DNA of 64,000 nt from Phorcus lineatus (Eukaryota; Mollusca; Gastropoda; Trochida; Trochidae): positions 48,555,220-48,619,219 of the forward strand of contig OV121089.1 in the NCBI GenBank assembly GCA_921293015.1, written 5' to 3'. The notes below the pieces were generated by a model. The model made no database searches. It had not been told where the DNA came from and saw nothing but the letters and a program-made list of their open reading frames with translations. Position 1 is the stretch's first letter, and the number at the start of each line of letters is the position of its first letter. The translations under genes and the position numbers were made by a program. Shown here piece by piece: positions 11,501-23,000 of the stretch.

Positions 11501-14500
11501 AACTTACGAGAATCACAACATAAACTTTTCATCGACTCGTCCTTTCAAAACCAGAAGTTCTTCTCATTGACAAATTGGTGTATGTTGATGTCAATTAAAA
11601 AACTATTCTGCCACACGAGCAAAGTATGGGGGCACTTTGTTAAGGTTCTAGCCCTTTTACAGCGTTACTATTTAGCCTTTCATAGATTGCCAGAAGTTTG
11701 GGCATAAGGGAATAACAGTGAAACTTTCAATATAACCCAGAAACTTGGGGACACGTTTTCATTCTGCATTGTGACTTAACTAAAACTTTCTATTTTAACA
11801 CCATGCAATATTTCAAGGGCACTAAGATCGACAACCCGTAAGCATGTTTCAGTTTTTACAAGAATGTCTGATATTCAAGCTAATAACATTGACATAAATA
11901 TTTTCATGAAAAATAAGTGTCCGGACGTCCATCAAAATCTAATATAATTTGAATTCATGATTTTTGTCATTTTCGATGAAATAAGTTTGATGGTTGAACA
12001 CTTGTCACATCAGACCTCCACGCTATGAGCCGAGGAAGCTTAGTGAGATGCTTTGTTAAACATTTTTAAGCCCAATTCTGCAGAGAATATCCCAAAGTAA
12101 CTTGATACCAAATTAAAATCCTACATTTTAACATCTGGACTTTTTTGTTACAATCTTAGTTTATGAAAGATTTATCTTGAGAAATTTGTTTACTCGTCAT
12201 CAAACTGAAAGAATTTATTAGACAGAGCTTGGACTGATCCATCACCCAAAAAAATATGGGTGTTAATCAGGGAGATATCTTAGCATTGGATATTAGATAA
12301 CATATATAGAGAATACTAAACGACGTTCAGTTCAATAACATATTTATGAAACGAATGGATGGTATTCGTATTCGAGCGAAAGCGAGTTAAATACCAATCC
12401 TATCCACGAGTTGGATTCGGAGGTCATGTTTACATTTGAAGAAGATGGACGTTGGTTAATAATTGTGCTGATATATCTGAGCTGTTTCTTGGACAACTGA
12501 GAGTAATTATTTATGCTTTGCATATTTTTCTGACCACTAATTTGCATGATTTGATTGGGAGGAATGTTACTCTCCGACAAAGTTTGGACCTAATAATTTC
12601 GGGCTGAGTGGTTTGTGAGATGCTTACAATCAAGCTTGGTTAACGGGTATTTTCTAGCTAAATAGAATACAAAAAAAGATTAAATCTGATGGTTTTGTTT
12701 GATAAAATTTATTTATAAACAGCTGAACATCCCGATGCTCTATAGTTCATGAAAGAAGAATATATATAGGACATGGAAAAGTAATGTTTTTTCATAGATA
12801 CCAAACTGTCATAAACATTACATGAAGGGAAATTGCAAAATTAGAGAGGTTTAGAAATTGCAGATAAAATATCACAAATATCATAAATGTTCTGTTTGTG
12901 TGATCACTCTAATCTCTGAAATAGAGAGTTAATTGTTTGTAACATATGATGTTGACAGTATCAGGATATATTGTCTCTTATGGCAATACATTGATGTATC
13001 ATGGACCCTCACGATATAAATATCCTGATATATTGTCTAAATGTGTTTTGTATCGATGCACTCGTATCGCGTAGTAGACGATGCAAACATCGATACTATT
13101 GATGAATCGTTACACCACTACTATTTTCTGACCACTTCCAAATCAAAAACATTTACTCATTCAGGTAACTTAAGCTGAACCTACTGTTCATAGTGACAGT
13201 GGTTAGTTTACTGTCTACGGAATTTCATGCTATTTTTTTTATTACAAACTCGTTTCATCTTTCAATAGAAATGAAGAAGCACACGAAAATTTTGACCTAC
13301 TTCGGAGTGGAAAAAATGTCCACAATGCCTGAGTGATGATAGGAAATAGAAAGTTTTATACCTTGATTAGAATAAATGACCAGGGAAAAATGTAAATGAC
13401 CGGTAATATGTAAAGCTGTCGGACATGCCCGCAGGCTGTCAAAAATGCCAGCGGAAACACTGTATGCCTGGAACAAATATGTAGATAGTTTGAGCAGATG
13501 AGGTAAAATGGATGAAATTGAGGAAAACTGTTCTAAAATATTTCATCTAAAAGAAATCACTCATCTATTTACAGATTAAACATGAGGGAAAATGTCTCAT
13601 CAAGAAAGTTGCCAATTTGGAATGAGGATCTGAAAATTATAAACCTTGAAAGAGTCCTAGTTGGGTTTTTTTTCTCATTTGGTAATTTTTTAAATTTTTT
13701 TTTTTGGACTGAATTACCCCAAATAATTATCTGGAGCCATTATTTTGCTCCTATTGCTTGTAATGATAGGAATGGTACTGACTCGTGAATTGCCCCACTT
13801 TGTATCTATTTAAAACTTGTATGGTAATGTTGGATAGTTGGATTTGTAACAATATACTCGACCAACCGGAAGTGTCAGCTCATCATGCGCCATTTCTGGT
13901 TGACTTCACATGTGGCTCGGGCTGGCGAGACACATGGATTTCAATTGTGTATTACTTAAGAACTTGAACTGATGGAAGTATTAATCTTTTCATTGTATAT
14001 GAACCTTCAATGATTGACGTAATCATGCTTGACGCAGGTTGTTCTGTTGTTACAGACGAGCAAAGTTGTTCCGGTACGACAGCACATCGGAGCCGGCAGA
14101 GTGGAAGGAGCGAGGCACGGGGGAGGTGAAGCTACTCAAACACAGAGAGACCAAGTTGATACGAATACTCATGAGGAGAGACAAGACCCTGAAAATATGT
14201 GCAAACCATTACAGTAAGCAGGCTCCCTGCAGAACTGGACGTTACTATTAGGGCTGCGCTTGTGCAATAGCGAATACTACGGCAATACCTTTATATTGAA
14301 GTACAGATTGACATGTACAATTATTTCAATATTTTTTTCAACACAATAAAGTGCACAAACAAATTTCAGAGTAAAATTTATTGAGAAAGATTACGCTAAT
14401 TTGTTTAACATGTAAAAATATGCTTTTGTATGCAGGAATATGTATTACAAATGATCAAAGGTAGTTTTGAATTAATATCATTAAAATTATGGTGTTTTTT

Positions 14501-17101
14501 GTTTTGGAAAGATCTGAAGGTATTTTATCTAATGTTTAGACAGCAGGAGGAAGTGGAAGAATTTGAATTTAGAGTTCATTCAATATATTCCAATAACATT
14601 GAAATTCATGAGTTTTATATAGCAGGATATTGCAAAACAATATGCCATAGGTAGTTGACAGTGTACAGCGGCCTGGGTGTCCGTCTATCCAAAATGTTTT
14701 CCTGACAATAATATGAAAACTATATGACTTGCAAACTTAACTTTTGTTTAGAATGTTGCTATGGGGGGCTGATATGACTTTTAAGGATAAAAACTGTAGG
14801 GTGCCAATATTGTTTTGGTTTTGACCAAAAACTGCTAAATCTGACAACTTTATTTCTTATCTGTTGCATTATTCGAAAACAATTTGACTTTCAAACTTCA
14901 GATTTTGTATGAATGTTGCTTATCGATAATATATGCTTCACTACAGATGGTTTTTAAATGACTTGTTGCATACAGACAATCAAACTATAAGTGGGGATAT
15001 ATGAGCTGTGCTCACTTTTGCCTTGTTAAGGCTGGCATTAACATTTGAAAGCTATTGGTGTATCTATGTTATCTATTGGTCTATCTATGGGACATTGGTG
15101 TTTATCTATTGTTGTATCGGTGTTATCTATTGGTGTATCTAAGAACCAAGATTTGGAAACCTTTTCATAAATTCAAAGATCAAGGTCAAAAGAGATCAAG
15201 ACTAAAGAATAGTTTTGCAAAAATGCATGAACTTTTAACGCTTTTAATCATTACATGATTATTCTACCTAATGAAATGTGATGAAAGATTGTTTTACCTT
15301 GAATGTCAAAGGTCAAGGTCAAAATATAAGGATAAGTTTAATTTTGAAATAGCTTCTTTAGATCTTAGCAATTTCTTGACTTCAATGCTCAATGGTCTTT
15401 TGTTGAATATTAAGAAAAAATGTCCATTTTATTGTGGCTGCGAAGAAGACAGAACAGGGGAAGGCAGAACTCTGATTCGCAACTGCTCTGCTTTTGCAGT
15501 TTCCCTGCAAATGCTCATCTAGTTTGTCATTGACTCAATAAGATATATATATGAATTTATTTATTTATCACTTAAGTCTTGGAATTGAGGAAAATAAGTA
15601 AAAATAGGCTTCATGCATACGTAAAATATTTTAGCAGTATCCAACTCTGATAATTCTTAAACAAACAATATTGAACATAGACACATTTTTAAAATCTTAT
15701 TATTTTCACAAATTTACATTGTATTTACTGAGATTCATATTTTGTAAGTTGTGGTTGATTTGATCCCCTCTGGCTTGAACACAGCTGTTAATCATTGTTG
15801 CAATGTGAGATGTTCAATTGGGCACTTTTAACCTCTCAATACGTCTGCCTGTCTCTCTGTACAGTTTTACCAGCCATGGAGTTGAAGCCCAACTGTGGAA
15901 GTGACAGAGCATGGGTATGGTCAACGCCCTCCGACTTTGCAGATGAGGAATCCAAACCAGAATTATTAGCAATCAGATTTGCTAATGCAGAAAGTGAGTT
16001 CACCTCTCCTCTTCATTTCTGTTTTGTTAGAATCCTGCAGGATTTGTAAAGGATAGATTATAGATATATCAACCAGTAATGTTCCAATAAGGGTCCTGGT
16101 GAAATTTGCCCACTTTTTGGCATGGTGTGCGTTGAAATTCTGAGAAGTAGGATAACTTTATCATTGAAACGGCCAAAATGACCCCCTTTCTTGATCGAGG
16201 AACAACACTGGATGAACACTTAAGTATTTGCCTTTATCTGACAAATACTGCCCGTTTGACTAGGATTCTGCTTTGTATGTATATGTATTCAACATGTGTT
16301 ATATAAAAGGAAACTACTCTTTTTGTTAAACTCAATATCAAAACCTCAAAAGAACTGTGCCCATATAGTATGTTTGATTTGAACTGTAAAGTTTTTCAAG
16401 ATTGAATATCAGGAATATCTCTTTGTAGATGCACAGAAGTTCAAGGAAAAGTTTGAAGATGCTCAGAAACAGGTGGCGGATTTGAAGAAGTCAGAGAGTA
16501 AGTTTGTTTTCATTCACTCAGTTTACTCTCAGCTTATTATCACTAGTGACTTGGTCCAGGTCAAAGATTTTAGATGCTGCCATCCAAAAATGAAGACAAC
16601 AAAGCTATTATTATTTTGTTTTGACTTGATATTGTAGGATACTCTCATGGTAATACAAGAAATATGGTGAGGAACTCAAGAACAGACAGCTATCAAGCTC
16701 GGTTAAAAATTCGTTGAGATGGAGATTAATCAATCAAAATTCTCTCCAAGTTTGATATGCGTTGTATGATATTTAACTCCATTGATAGGCATGCATCTTA
16801 TCTTAAATGGTAAGCTTGATTGGTCTCAAAGTTATTCTGTGCTTTGAACTTTCCCGACCCTACAGTCATGATCTTATACAACTTATTATTGGTGTTCATC
16901 TATCAAAGTTCTTTTGTCTGCAAAATTTCAGACGGAGTGGCAGAGAAGAAGTCAGAAGGAGACGAGAAATCCACAGAATCTAAGGAAGAGGATAAGTTGA
17001 CAGACAAACTAGGTGAAATGTCCGTGAAGGAAAGTACCAACGGGAGTGGAGATAGCCCTAAAGAGGCCAGTGAGACACAGACTGAGGAGAGTGCAAAATG
17101 A
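8531..17101 (+). CDS. RANBP1: Ran-specific GTPase-activating (Ran-binding) protein 1
   Basis: Six exons: 8531-8545, 10858-10961, 14056-14213, 15865-15993, 16429-16497 and 16932-17101, all with GT/AG borders and closing phase, giving 645 nt and 214 residues (vertebrate proteins about 200). ATG sits in a good AACCATGG context. The RanBD1 domain spans about residues 15-150: [56 protein letters not shown] and [15 protein letters not shown] are nearly those of vertebrates. The tail is acidic and Lys/Glu/Ser-rich, with [10 protein letters not shown] where the vertebrate nuclear export signal lies. In the family the protein binds Ran-GTP in the cytoplasm, releases it from exportins/importins and stimulates RanGAP. 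The first exon holds only five codons. Introns 1 and 2 carry a SINE, a TTAA MITE and a 137-bp TIR element. Poly(A) signal follows at 17297. Confidence 0.97.
8998..9313 (+). mobile_element. tRNA-derived SINE with 12-bp target duplication
   Basis: The head contains a tRNA-like promoter: GCAGTGGTTAGCCTG (A-box-like) and GTGGTTCGAATCCCA (B box). It ends in the simple tail ACTCACTCACTCACTC. The flanking direct repeat TCTTTGAATCAA occurs at 8986-8997 and 9314-9325, exact, which fixes both ends and implies a fairly recent retroposition into RANBP1 intron 1. A decayed reverse-oriented relative is at about 22382-22595. Confidence 0.92.
9430..10418. mobile_element. TTAA-type MITE, copy 2 (split by a second TIR element)
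   Basis: TTAAAGAGCCACTCCGTGA at the left and GGGAGTGGCTCTTTAA at the right bound a copy of the same MITE as 33339-33814, in RANBP1 intron 1. About 310 bases in, the sequence is interrupted by the element at 9740-10293, after which the MITE resumes with TATATGTCTTTTGGACATG. Confidence 0.82.
9740..10293. mobile_element. Unclassified 554-bp element with imperfect ~45-bp terminal inverted repeats
   Basis: The left end begins GTAAGACTCGAATCCATGGC and the reverse complement of the right end begins GTAGGACTCAGATCTGTGGC; both continue into a repeated ATCTRTGGCRGA motif. It sits in a TA dinucleotide run inside the MITE, so the exact target duplication cannot be read. It has no coding capacity and contains several TGACGTCA-like palindromes near 10170-10215. 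Confidence 0.7.
11155..11291. mobile_element. 137-bp TIR MITE with 8-bp target duplication
   Basis: It opens CAGTCTGATTAAAATC and closes with the exact inverse GATTTTAATCAGACTG, flanked by AACATTTT at 11147-11154 and 11292-11299. The first ~95 bases are homologous to the terminal inverted repeats of the 1.5-kb element at 35479-37014, so it looks like an internally deleted relative. Located in RANBP1 intron 2. Confidence 0.85.
15290..15525 (+). repeat. Dispersed repeat, copy 1 of 2
   Basis: The stretch ending GCTCATCTAGTTT shares GAACAGGGGAAGG, a GCTGCTCTxCTTTT-like segment and the CTCATCTAGTTT end with 50740-50990, in the same orientation. Probably the 3' part of a non-autonomous element; family not recognised. 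In RANBP1 intron 3. The upstream stretch 14650-14980 also looks repetitive. Confidence 0.6.
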
Positions 17102-17296
17102 TGATATCCATGTTTTAATGAATATTTTTAACGCAACACAAACAGCAAGATTCTGGTCAGAAGGTGGCGTCCACACCAATTCCATGAATTGGAACCATCG
17201 GAAGAAGATATTTTAAGACTTTGTTTTTTTACCAACGTCAGCATGAGAAGACAATGGGACTGTTTGCTGGACATGTCTATGAAGTATTACTTGTGA

Positions 17297-17302
17297 AATA
17301 AA
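17297..17302 (+). promoter_or_regulatory. Poly(A) signal of RANBP1
   Basis: AATAAA lies 195 bases after the RANBP1 stop codon. A second AATAAA at about 17455 could serve a longer form. Confidence 0.7.
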
Positions 17303-19400
17303 TTCATCACCATTTGTGGTTCATGACTCCTGCTAAGTGTAGATATCATAATGGTTGACATTGTTCAGTGGTGTTTATTGTAAATATTCCTTTACTTTTA
17401 AACATCCATTGTATTTTCACACTATAAGGTGATAACTTATTACATGTCTAAATGAATAAATGATAATGATAATCCATTCTTGTCTTGAGCATTCTACAAT
17501 GAACAGTGGAGAGTCCTGTGAACAGCCACTGGAATGAAGTCCTGGTTCTGTTGGCTAGTCATTTCATTACTAACTGTCCAGTAAATTGTGTGATTTAAGT
17601 GTTCAAGACATCTTTTATAAGTACTCTTTGAAAAGCATTTAAAAGTGGCATACATTACAAAGAAGATTTAACTGGATAAAATTGTGAAGTATGAAATATG
17701 CTTGCTCCACCATCAGGTGGGATGTCAAGTGAAGTATAGCAGTTTATCAACAGCAAATAACTTAAAGATATACTTAAGTGGTAAAGTAAATAAATGTCCA
17801 TTTGCTGTATTGAAGTAGTGGATATACATCGATTGGTTATAAGAGAAAGTTGAGTGGAGGCAGAAGTTTCTTGTGGTTTAGAGTTGAGGCCGGCATCTGT
17901 GTAAAGTATACTGGATGGATGGTAATTGGGTTGGTTGTGACTACACTGATTTTATTTGTTATGAGATTAGCAAGTCCGATAACCATGGTGGACCTATATA
18001 TTTGAGTTTCAACCACCACTCTGAAACCTTTAGAAAGAATTAGACTTTTCGGTTGGCGTGGAAGTTCCTTCTATTTTGTTAATGATTATTAGTGAATATT
18101 TCCCTTGGTGACAATTACTCATTCAGAGGTAATCTAGAGTAGAGGTCCTTTTGTCTCAACCAGACACCCAGAAGCTTATACATAATATTATTAGTTTTAT
18201 AATACATAAGCTTTCTTAACATTATACAATTCTTGATTTTAGATTCTATATTTATTTTCAAAATAGAAGCTCTATAAAAGTGAATCCCGTGTATAGAATA
18301 GTTAAACATTGTAGATTGTCATGACTTGAGATAACTTCATAGGGATCATGTTCTAAAAGACATTTTCATTGATCAAATTGCCCTAGAAAGCTATAATCTT
18401 ATGCAGACTTAAAAGACTTCAAATTTCTTCTGAAGCAAAAGGCCAAGAAGGTATGAATATTGTGAACATATTTCTTTACTAGAGCATCACTTGAAACTGC
18501 AAGAAATATCTTTTAAATATATCCAATGTTCTGTAGCTCATCAGTCTTTGATCATTTATGATATCTAGGCTGGATAATTATATATGAAATAATCGGCTTA
18601 TATGATCCTCAAAATATGTCGAAATGCAAAATTTTGTATTATTGAATGATGGAGAATATTTTGAATCGAATGTTTTAACATTGAAATCGTGCTTGTCCGT
18701 CACTGACTGTATAGAGTACAGTATGCACTGACTGTTTGCCAATCATGCAATGTAGTCAAGTTGTAGTCACCTTACTGACACGCACCCTCAGTAGGAATCT
18801 TTTTGTTCGTCGGACCGTGACATAAGCCTTATAGGCCTGCAAGCACAAAACGTGGTGGGTCATTGGGACAAGTCGAAATCTTGATGATTAATTATATAAG
18901 GGGGAAGACTTGCATATTAGAATACCGGGGTAATTGCATGCAATGAGCCGTAACAAAACACACAATCAAAACATTGTGGTTTTTAAAAAAAGATGTCATC
19001 ACTCAATTGAATTCGCTTGAGTTGCACTCGTATATAGCCATACACTAATACAGATTTTTTAAATGTAAATGTTGGAAATATAAACAACCAGCCTGGCCCC
19101 CTCCCCTCCAAATAACAATCTCCCTCACAATACAGTATGCAATTTGTGGATATTCATCCACAGTCCCAAATGTACATAGTAGAATTATATTGGTATTTTC
19201 ATATCACATCCTGTATCAGCCCGAGAGCTTTAGCTCGAGGGCTGATACAGGATGTGATATGAGGATACCCATATCATACTATTTTTATCATATATACTTA
19301 AAAAAGAAGAAAACTGTAACAACTCTATGAGTAAATGAGTTAATGGACGACCTATGCTGATGACGACTGATTTGTTAAAAGGTCTTTGAATGAGAGGCTC
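17303..19400. other. Convergent intergenic region between RANBP1 and SETD6
   Basis: About 2 kb with no supportable gene. The one feature I see is a hairpin at 19191-19270. The small open frames on the minus strand at 17837-18019 and 18115-18309 have no recognisable content. Confidence 0.5.
19191..19270. repeat. Foldback hairpin, arms about 31 bp
   Basis: The core arms 19201-19222 and 19239-19260 are exact reverse complements (ATATCACATCCTGTATCAGC and its inverse); with two mismatches they extend to GGTAT...ATACC. The loop is short and itself partly palindromic around AGCTTTAGCT. Confidence 0.85.
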
Positions 19401-19418
19401 AGCTAACACAATAGGGCA

Positions 19419-19964
19419 ATGGCGGCAATAGCAAGGGCTAAGGCACTTCTCTACACAGCGATAGCAAGGGCTAAGGCACTTCTCTACACGGCAATAGCAA
19501 GGGCTAAGGCACTTCTCTACACGGCAATAGCAAGGGCTAAGGCACTTCTCTACACGGCAATATCAAGGGCTAAGGCACTTCTCTACACAGCAATAGCAAG
19601 GGCTAAGGCACTTCTCTACAAGACAATAGCAAGGGCTAAGGCACTTCTCTACACGGCAATAGCAAGGGCTAAGGCACTTCTCTACACGGCAATAGCAAGG
19701 GCCAAGGCACTTCTCTACACAGCAATAGCAAGGGCTAAGGCACTTCTCTACACAGCAATAGCAAGGGCTAAGGCACTTCTCTACACGGCAATAGCAAGGG
19801 CTAAGGCACTTCTCTACATAGCAAGGGCTAAGGCACTTCTCTACACGGCAATAGCAAGGGCCAAGGCACTTCTCTACACAGCAATAGCAAGGGCTAAGGC
19901 ACTTCTCTACACAGCAAGAGTAAGGGCTAAGGCACTTCTCTACACAGCAAGAGTAAGGGAGAGA
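19419..19964. repeat. Minisatellite, 33-bp unit, about 16-17 copies
   Basis: Units contain GCAAGGGCTAAGGCACTTCT with few differences and one shortened unit near 19820. Because 33 is divisible by three, frames stay open on both strands (AIARAKALLYT repeated in one of them); there is no support for translation. The array ends about 30 bases beyond the SETD6 poly(A) signal, in the gap between convergent RANBP1 and SETD6. Confidence 0.95.
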
Positions 19965-19994
19965 CACAGAACAAGATCAACAATATGATAAAAG

Positions 19995-20000
19995 TTTATT
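19995..20000 (-). promoter_or_regulatory. Poly(A) signal of SETD6
   Basis: On the minus strand AATAAA begins two bases after the TAG stop (20003-20005), so the 3' untranslated region should be only about 20-30 nt long. Confidence 0.8.
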
Positions 20001-20002
20001 GG

Positions 20003-23000
20003 CTAGGAACATGTGTTGATGATTCTCTCGATGAGCTTCTTCTGTCCATACGCAGTGAGGAAGGCGAAGCGGTGTATTGTGGGAAGGGCGGACAAGTCTG
20101 TCTTTGCATCGTCGTCAAGACTCGACGAGTAACGCATTAAACAGGACTGCCCACAGCTGAAAGTAAATGGAACATTGGGATAATGTAAATTTTAATTTTA
20201 GCTCTAGTCTCAAATACATAAGTTATTAAATAGAGGGAATACTAAACTCAGTCCCGTAAAATGAAATGAGTGATACTGATGCCATTCACGAGTTGCATGC
20301 AAAAGAAATTAAACGGCACTGAGTTTGTATTTTATTTAGGAAAAAGCATGAAAACTGCAGAGATTACTACCATCGCTGCCAAGCTGTTAACAGTGTGACG
20401 TCATACTTGACAATTGTCACTTCAGTCAACACGCAATAACATTGTAGATTTATTAAATGGTGGTATCTTCAAAAGGCGAATAGTAAAAGAAGTATCAATG
20501 CAAACTCTAAGGGGTGAAATGTAGCCAGGGTTGATATTTTTAGATTTTGCCTTATAGTTCAAAGAGTCAAGTCTTTTGTTTATCTAAAAACTTAAAAAGA
20601 GTACTTTCTAATGTCACTTTATATTTTACAAAAATAGTTTGGGATGTTATTTTATTTGGGAGTTAGTAATAATGTTACATTTCTTCATTGACACACTGAC
20701 GAGATGATGAGAATGAATTGAACATGATGAAGCCTCTGTTATTGCCTACCTTGATAAGATAACCTTCCAGGGCTCTGGTAGCTGCTTCATTCGCTCTGAA
20801 ACAAAAACACTCAAATTAGCTACAGCTTTATACAGAATCAATAAATCCCACTTTGAGATGACCCAAATTGAATAAGATTGTAAAAAACCTTAAGTAGTCC
20901 TTGGTGAATAACTGTCTATCCATCAGTCCGTTTGAATGTAATAACAAAATCCAATGGAATTGATTCCTGTGTTTTGGATAGAGTAACAGCCAGTTTGTGA
21001 AGTAGTGTAGTTCAGACTCTGCTCACTATTGTGAACATCTGGATACACATGGAGGCTATATTTCATCATTGTACAGTAAGTCTCATTCTGAAAGCCTACC
21101 CAAACAGTGATATTGTCTTCAATACAGTCTGTTCATCTCTCCGGAAAAGGAAACCTGTCTTCCTTGAATTCTAGAAAACCGCTTAAACAATTCAATAAAG
21201 GAATGTGGGCCTATATTTTCAAAGCTATCTTAATGCTAAAATAGTCATAGACCAATGTTAATGTATGGTATTTACGGCTATCTTAGTGCTAAAAGAGCCT
21301 CGAAAATCTAGGCCCTGTACACTATGTTTCAGCTTTCTTGGCCTATTACTTCTGGAGAAGAAGATGAAAATATGTTTTAAGGAGGTCAAAGGGCCCTTTT
21401 GGCCCCTCTTAGGGTCAAAGGGCCACAAGGATTTATGAATTAGAATGCCCATCAGCTCTATGAAGTCTGTGCACAAATTTTTCTTGGCCTATTACTTCTT
21501 GAGAAGAAGAGGGGAAAAAAACTTCTACAGAGTGGCCTCTGAGGCCTCAACAGGAGTCACAGGTTCACCAAAGCTTCTCCACTAGAAGAGAACTTTAATC
21601 CTCACTCGTTGCAAACAAATCTACTCGTACAATCAGTGACATTGTTTATGGGAAATTTAACATGGTAATTTAAAACATTGAGAAGACTGGAAATTGCTGC
21701 AAACCATAGATTGTTCTCAAAGTTGACTGCACACAACAGATAAGGACAGACACCAATGATACTTAGTTGATTTTATGTAATCATACTCTTCTGCCAGGAC
21801 ACCTAAACTCTTGTTGTGTTTCAAGGCTTGTGTCGTGTGTCAGAAAAAGCAATAAGTTTACTTACCAAAAGAGAGAGATTCACTATCCTCGTCCTCGCTG
21901 TCCGCATCACTCCAACCATCCTTCTCCTTATAGTCTGCGAACTCAGACTCTGTCATGGCCAGCACCTGCAATAGTCCGAGATCTTACTTAGCCTTCAGTC
22001 AACTGCTTTATTCACCAATTATCACTATCTTACTGTTGTAACCCTCAGGTAACCGATTCATTAACCAATCCACACCATCACATTGTTCGCTCCAGGTAAT
22101 TGTCTTATACACTGAATGTTAAAGTTCTTATGAACATCCAAAATGCATTACTGAACCAGCAGCTCGGCAGTTGCCAAATTTATCATCTTAGTTGAAATAT
22201 TACCGAGGTGGGTTATACAATTACTCACGCAGTCATTATCTTACTAGTGTCGAAAGTCAGCAGGTACACAGCCAATCAATTTTGAAAGCACCTCACTTAC
22301 TAATGTAGCCGGAGGTACTGTGGTGAGGTGAGATCATTAGGGGTTTAAAGCTGCTTCAAAAAGTATTTCTATTACATCAAACCTGCTAGTATTATTGCAG
22401 GGAGAAAGCCCTAAAGATTAATATGGCTATGGATTGCAGTGAAACCTTGGAGCATCAGTCCACCAAGGGTTGAACTGAGCTGAAATTCAGTGAAGCTTGC
22501 CGCATGTAGAAAAGTTCTCTACTGCAGACAAAGTTGCTGAGCCCTCAGAAGGATTCCAAGCGAAGAGTGCCCTAACCACAGCACTATCCTGGTCCTGCTA
22601 GAGGTATTGATACAGTTGACAGGTCTGATTCCCTCCCCTACCTTGAGAGTGCTGTACAGTTCCTCCTCAGTGAGGATCCCGTCCACCCCGACCACAAACA
22701 CATCGTCAGACGCCAGATCCTTAGAAAAAAAAAAATTAAATGCAGCAAATGCTTAAAGCAAAATAAAATCTACTCACTTACAGTTGTTTGAGCATGGATA
22801 TATGTGCAGAGATGCCAAATGTTACACTTCGGGAGTAATAACTACGATTTTGACCATAAGATTACACCATTACACTTACTCTGCCGAAATTAATAATGCT
22901 TTTTCTATTCATTTACGAAAATCAATGAATTGGACTAATTGGACCTTTCTCTACTCAAATCAGTTACAACGCAGCTTTGAGCTCAGTTCCATGTCCTTCA

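Noticed and set aside
13000-13120. Inverted ATCAGGATATA / TATCCTGATA pair in RANBP1 intron 2
   Set aside because: Arms are short and AT-rich; not enough to define an element.
19419-19964. CRISPR-like array
   Set aside because: Units are contiguous without unique spacers and the genome is clearly animal; the same holds for the other arrays in the window.
19419-19988. 189-residue and 134-residue repetitive frames on both strands
   Set aside because: They are by-products of a 33-bp tandem unit; no start context, splice context or non-repeat domain supports translation.
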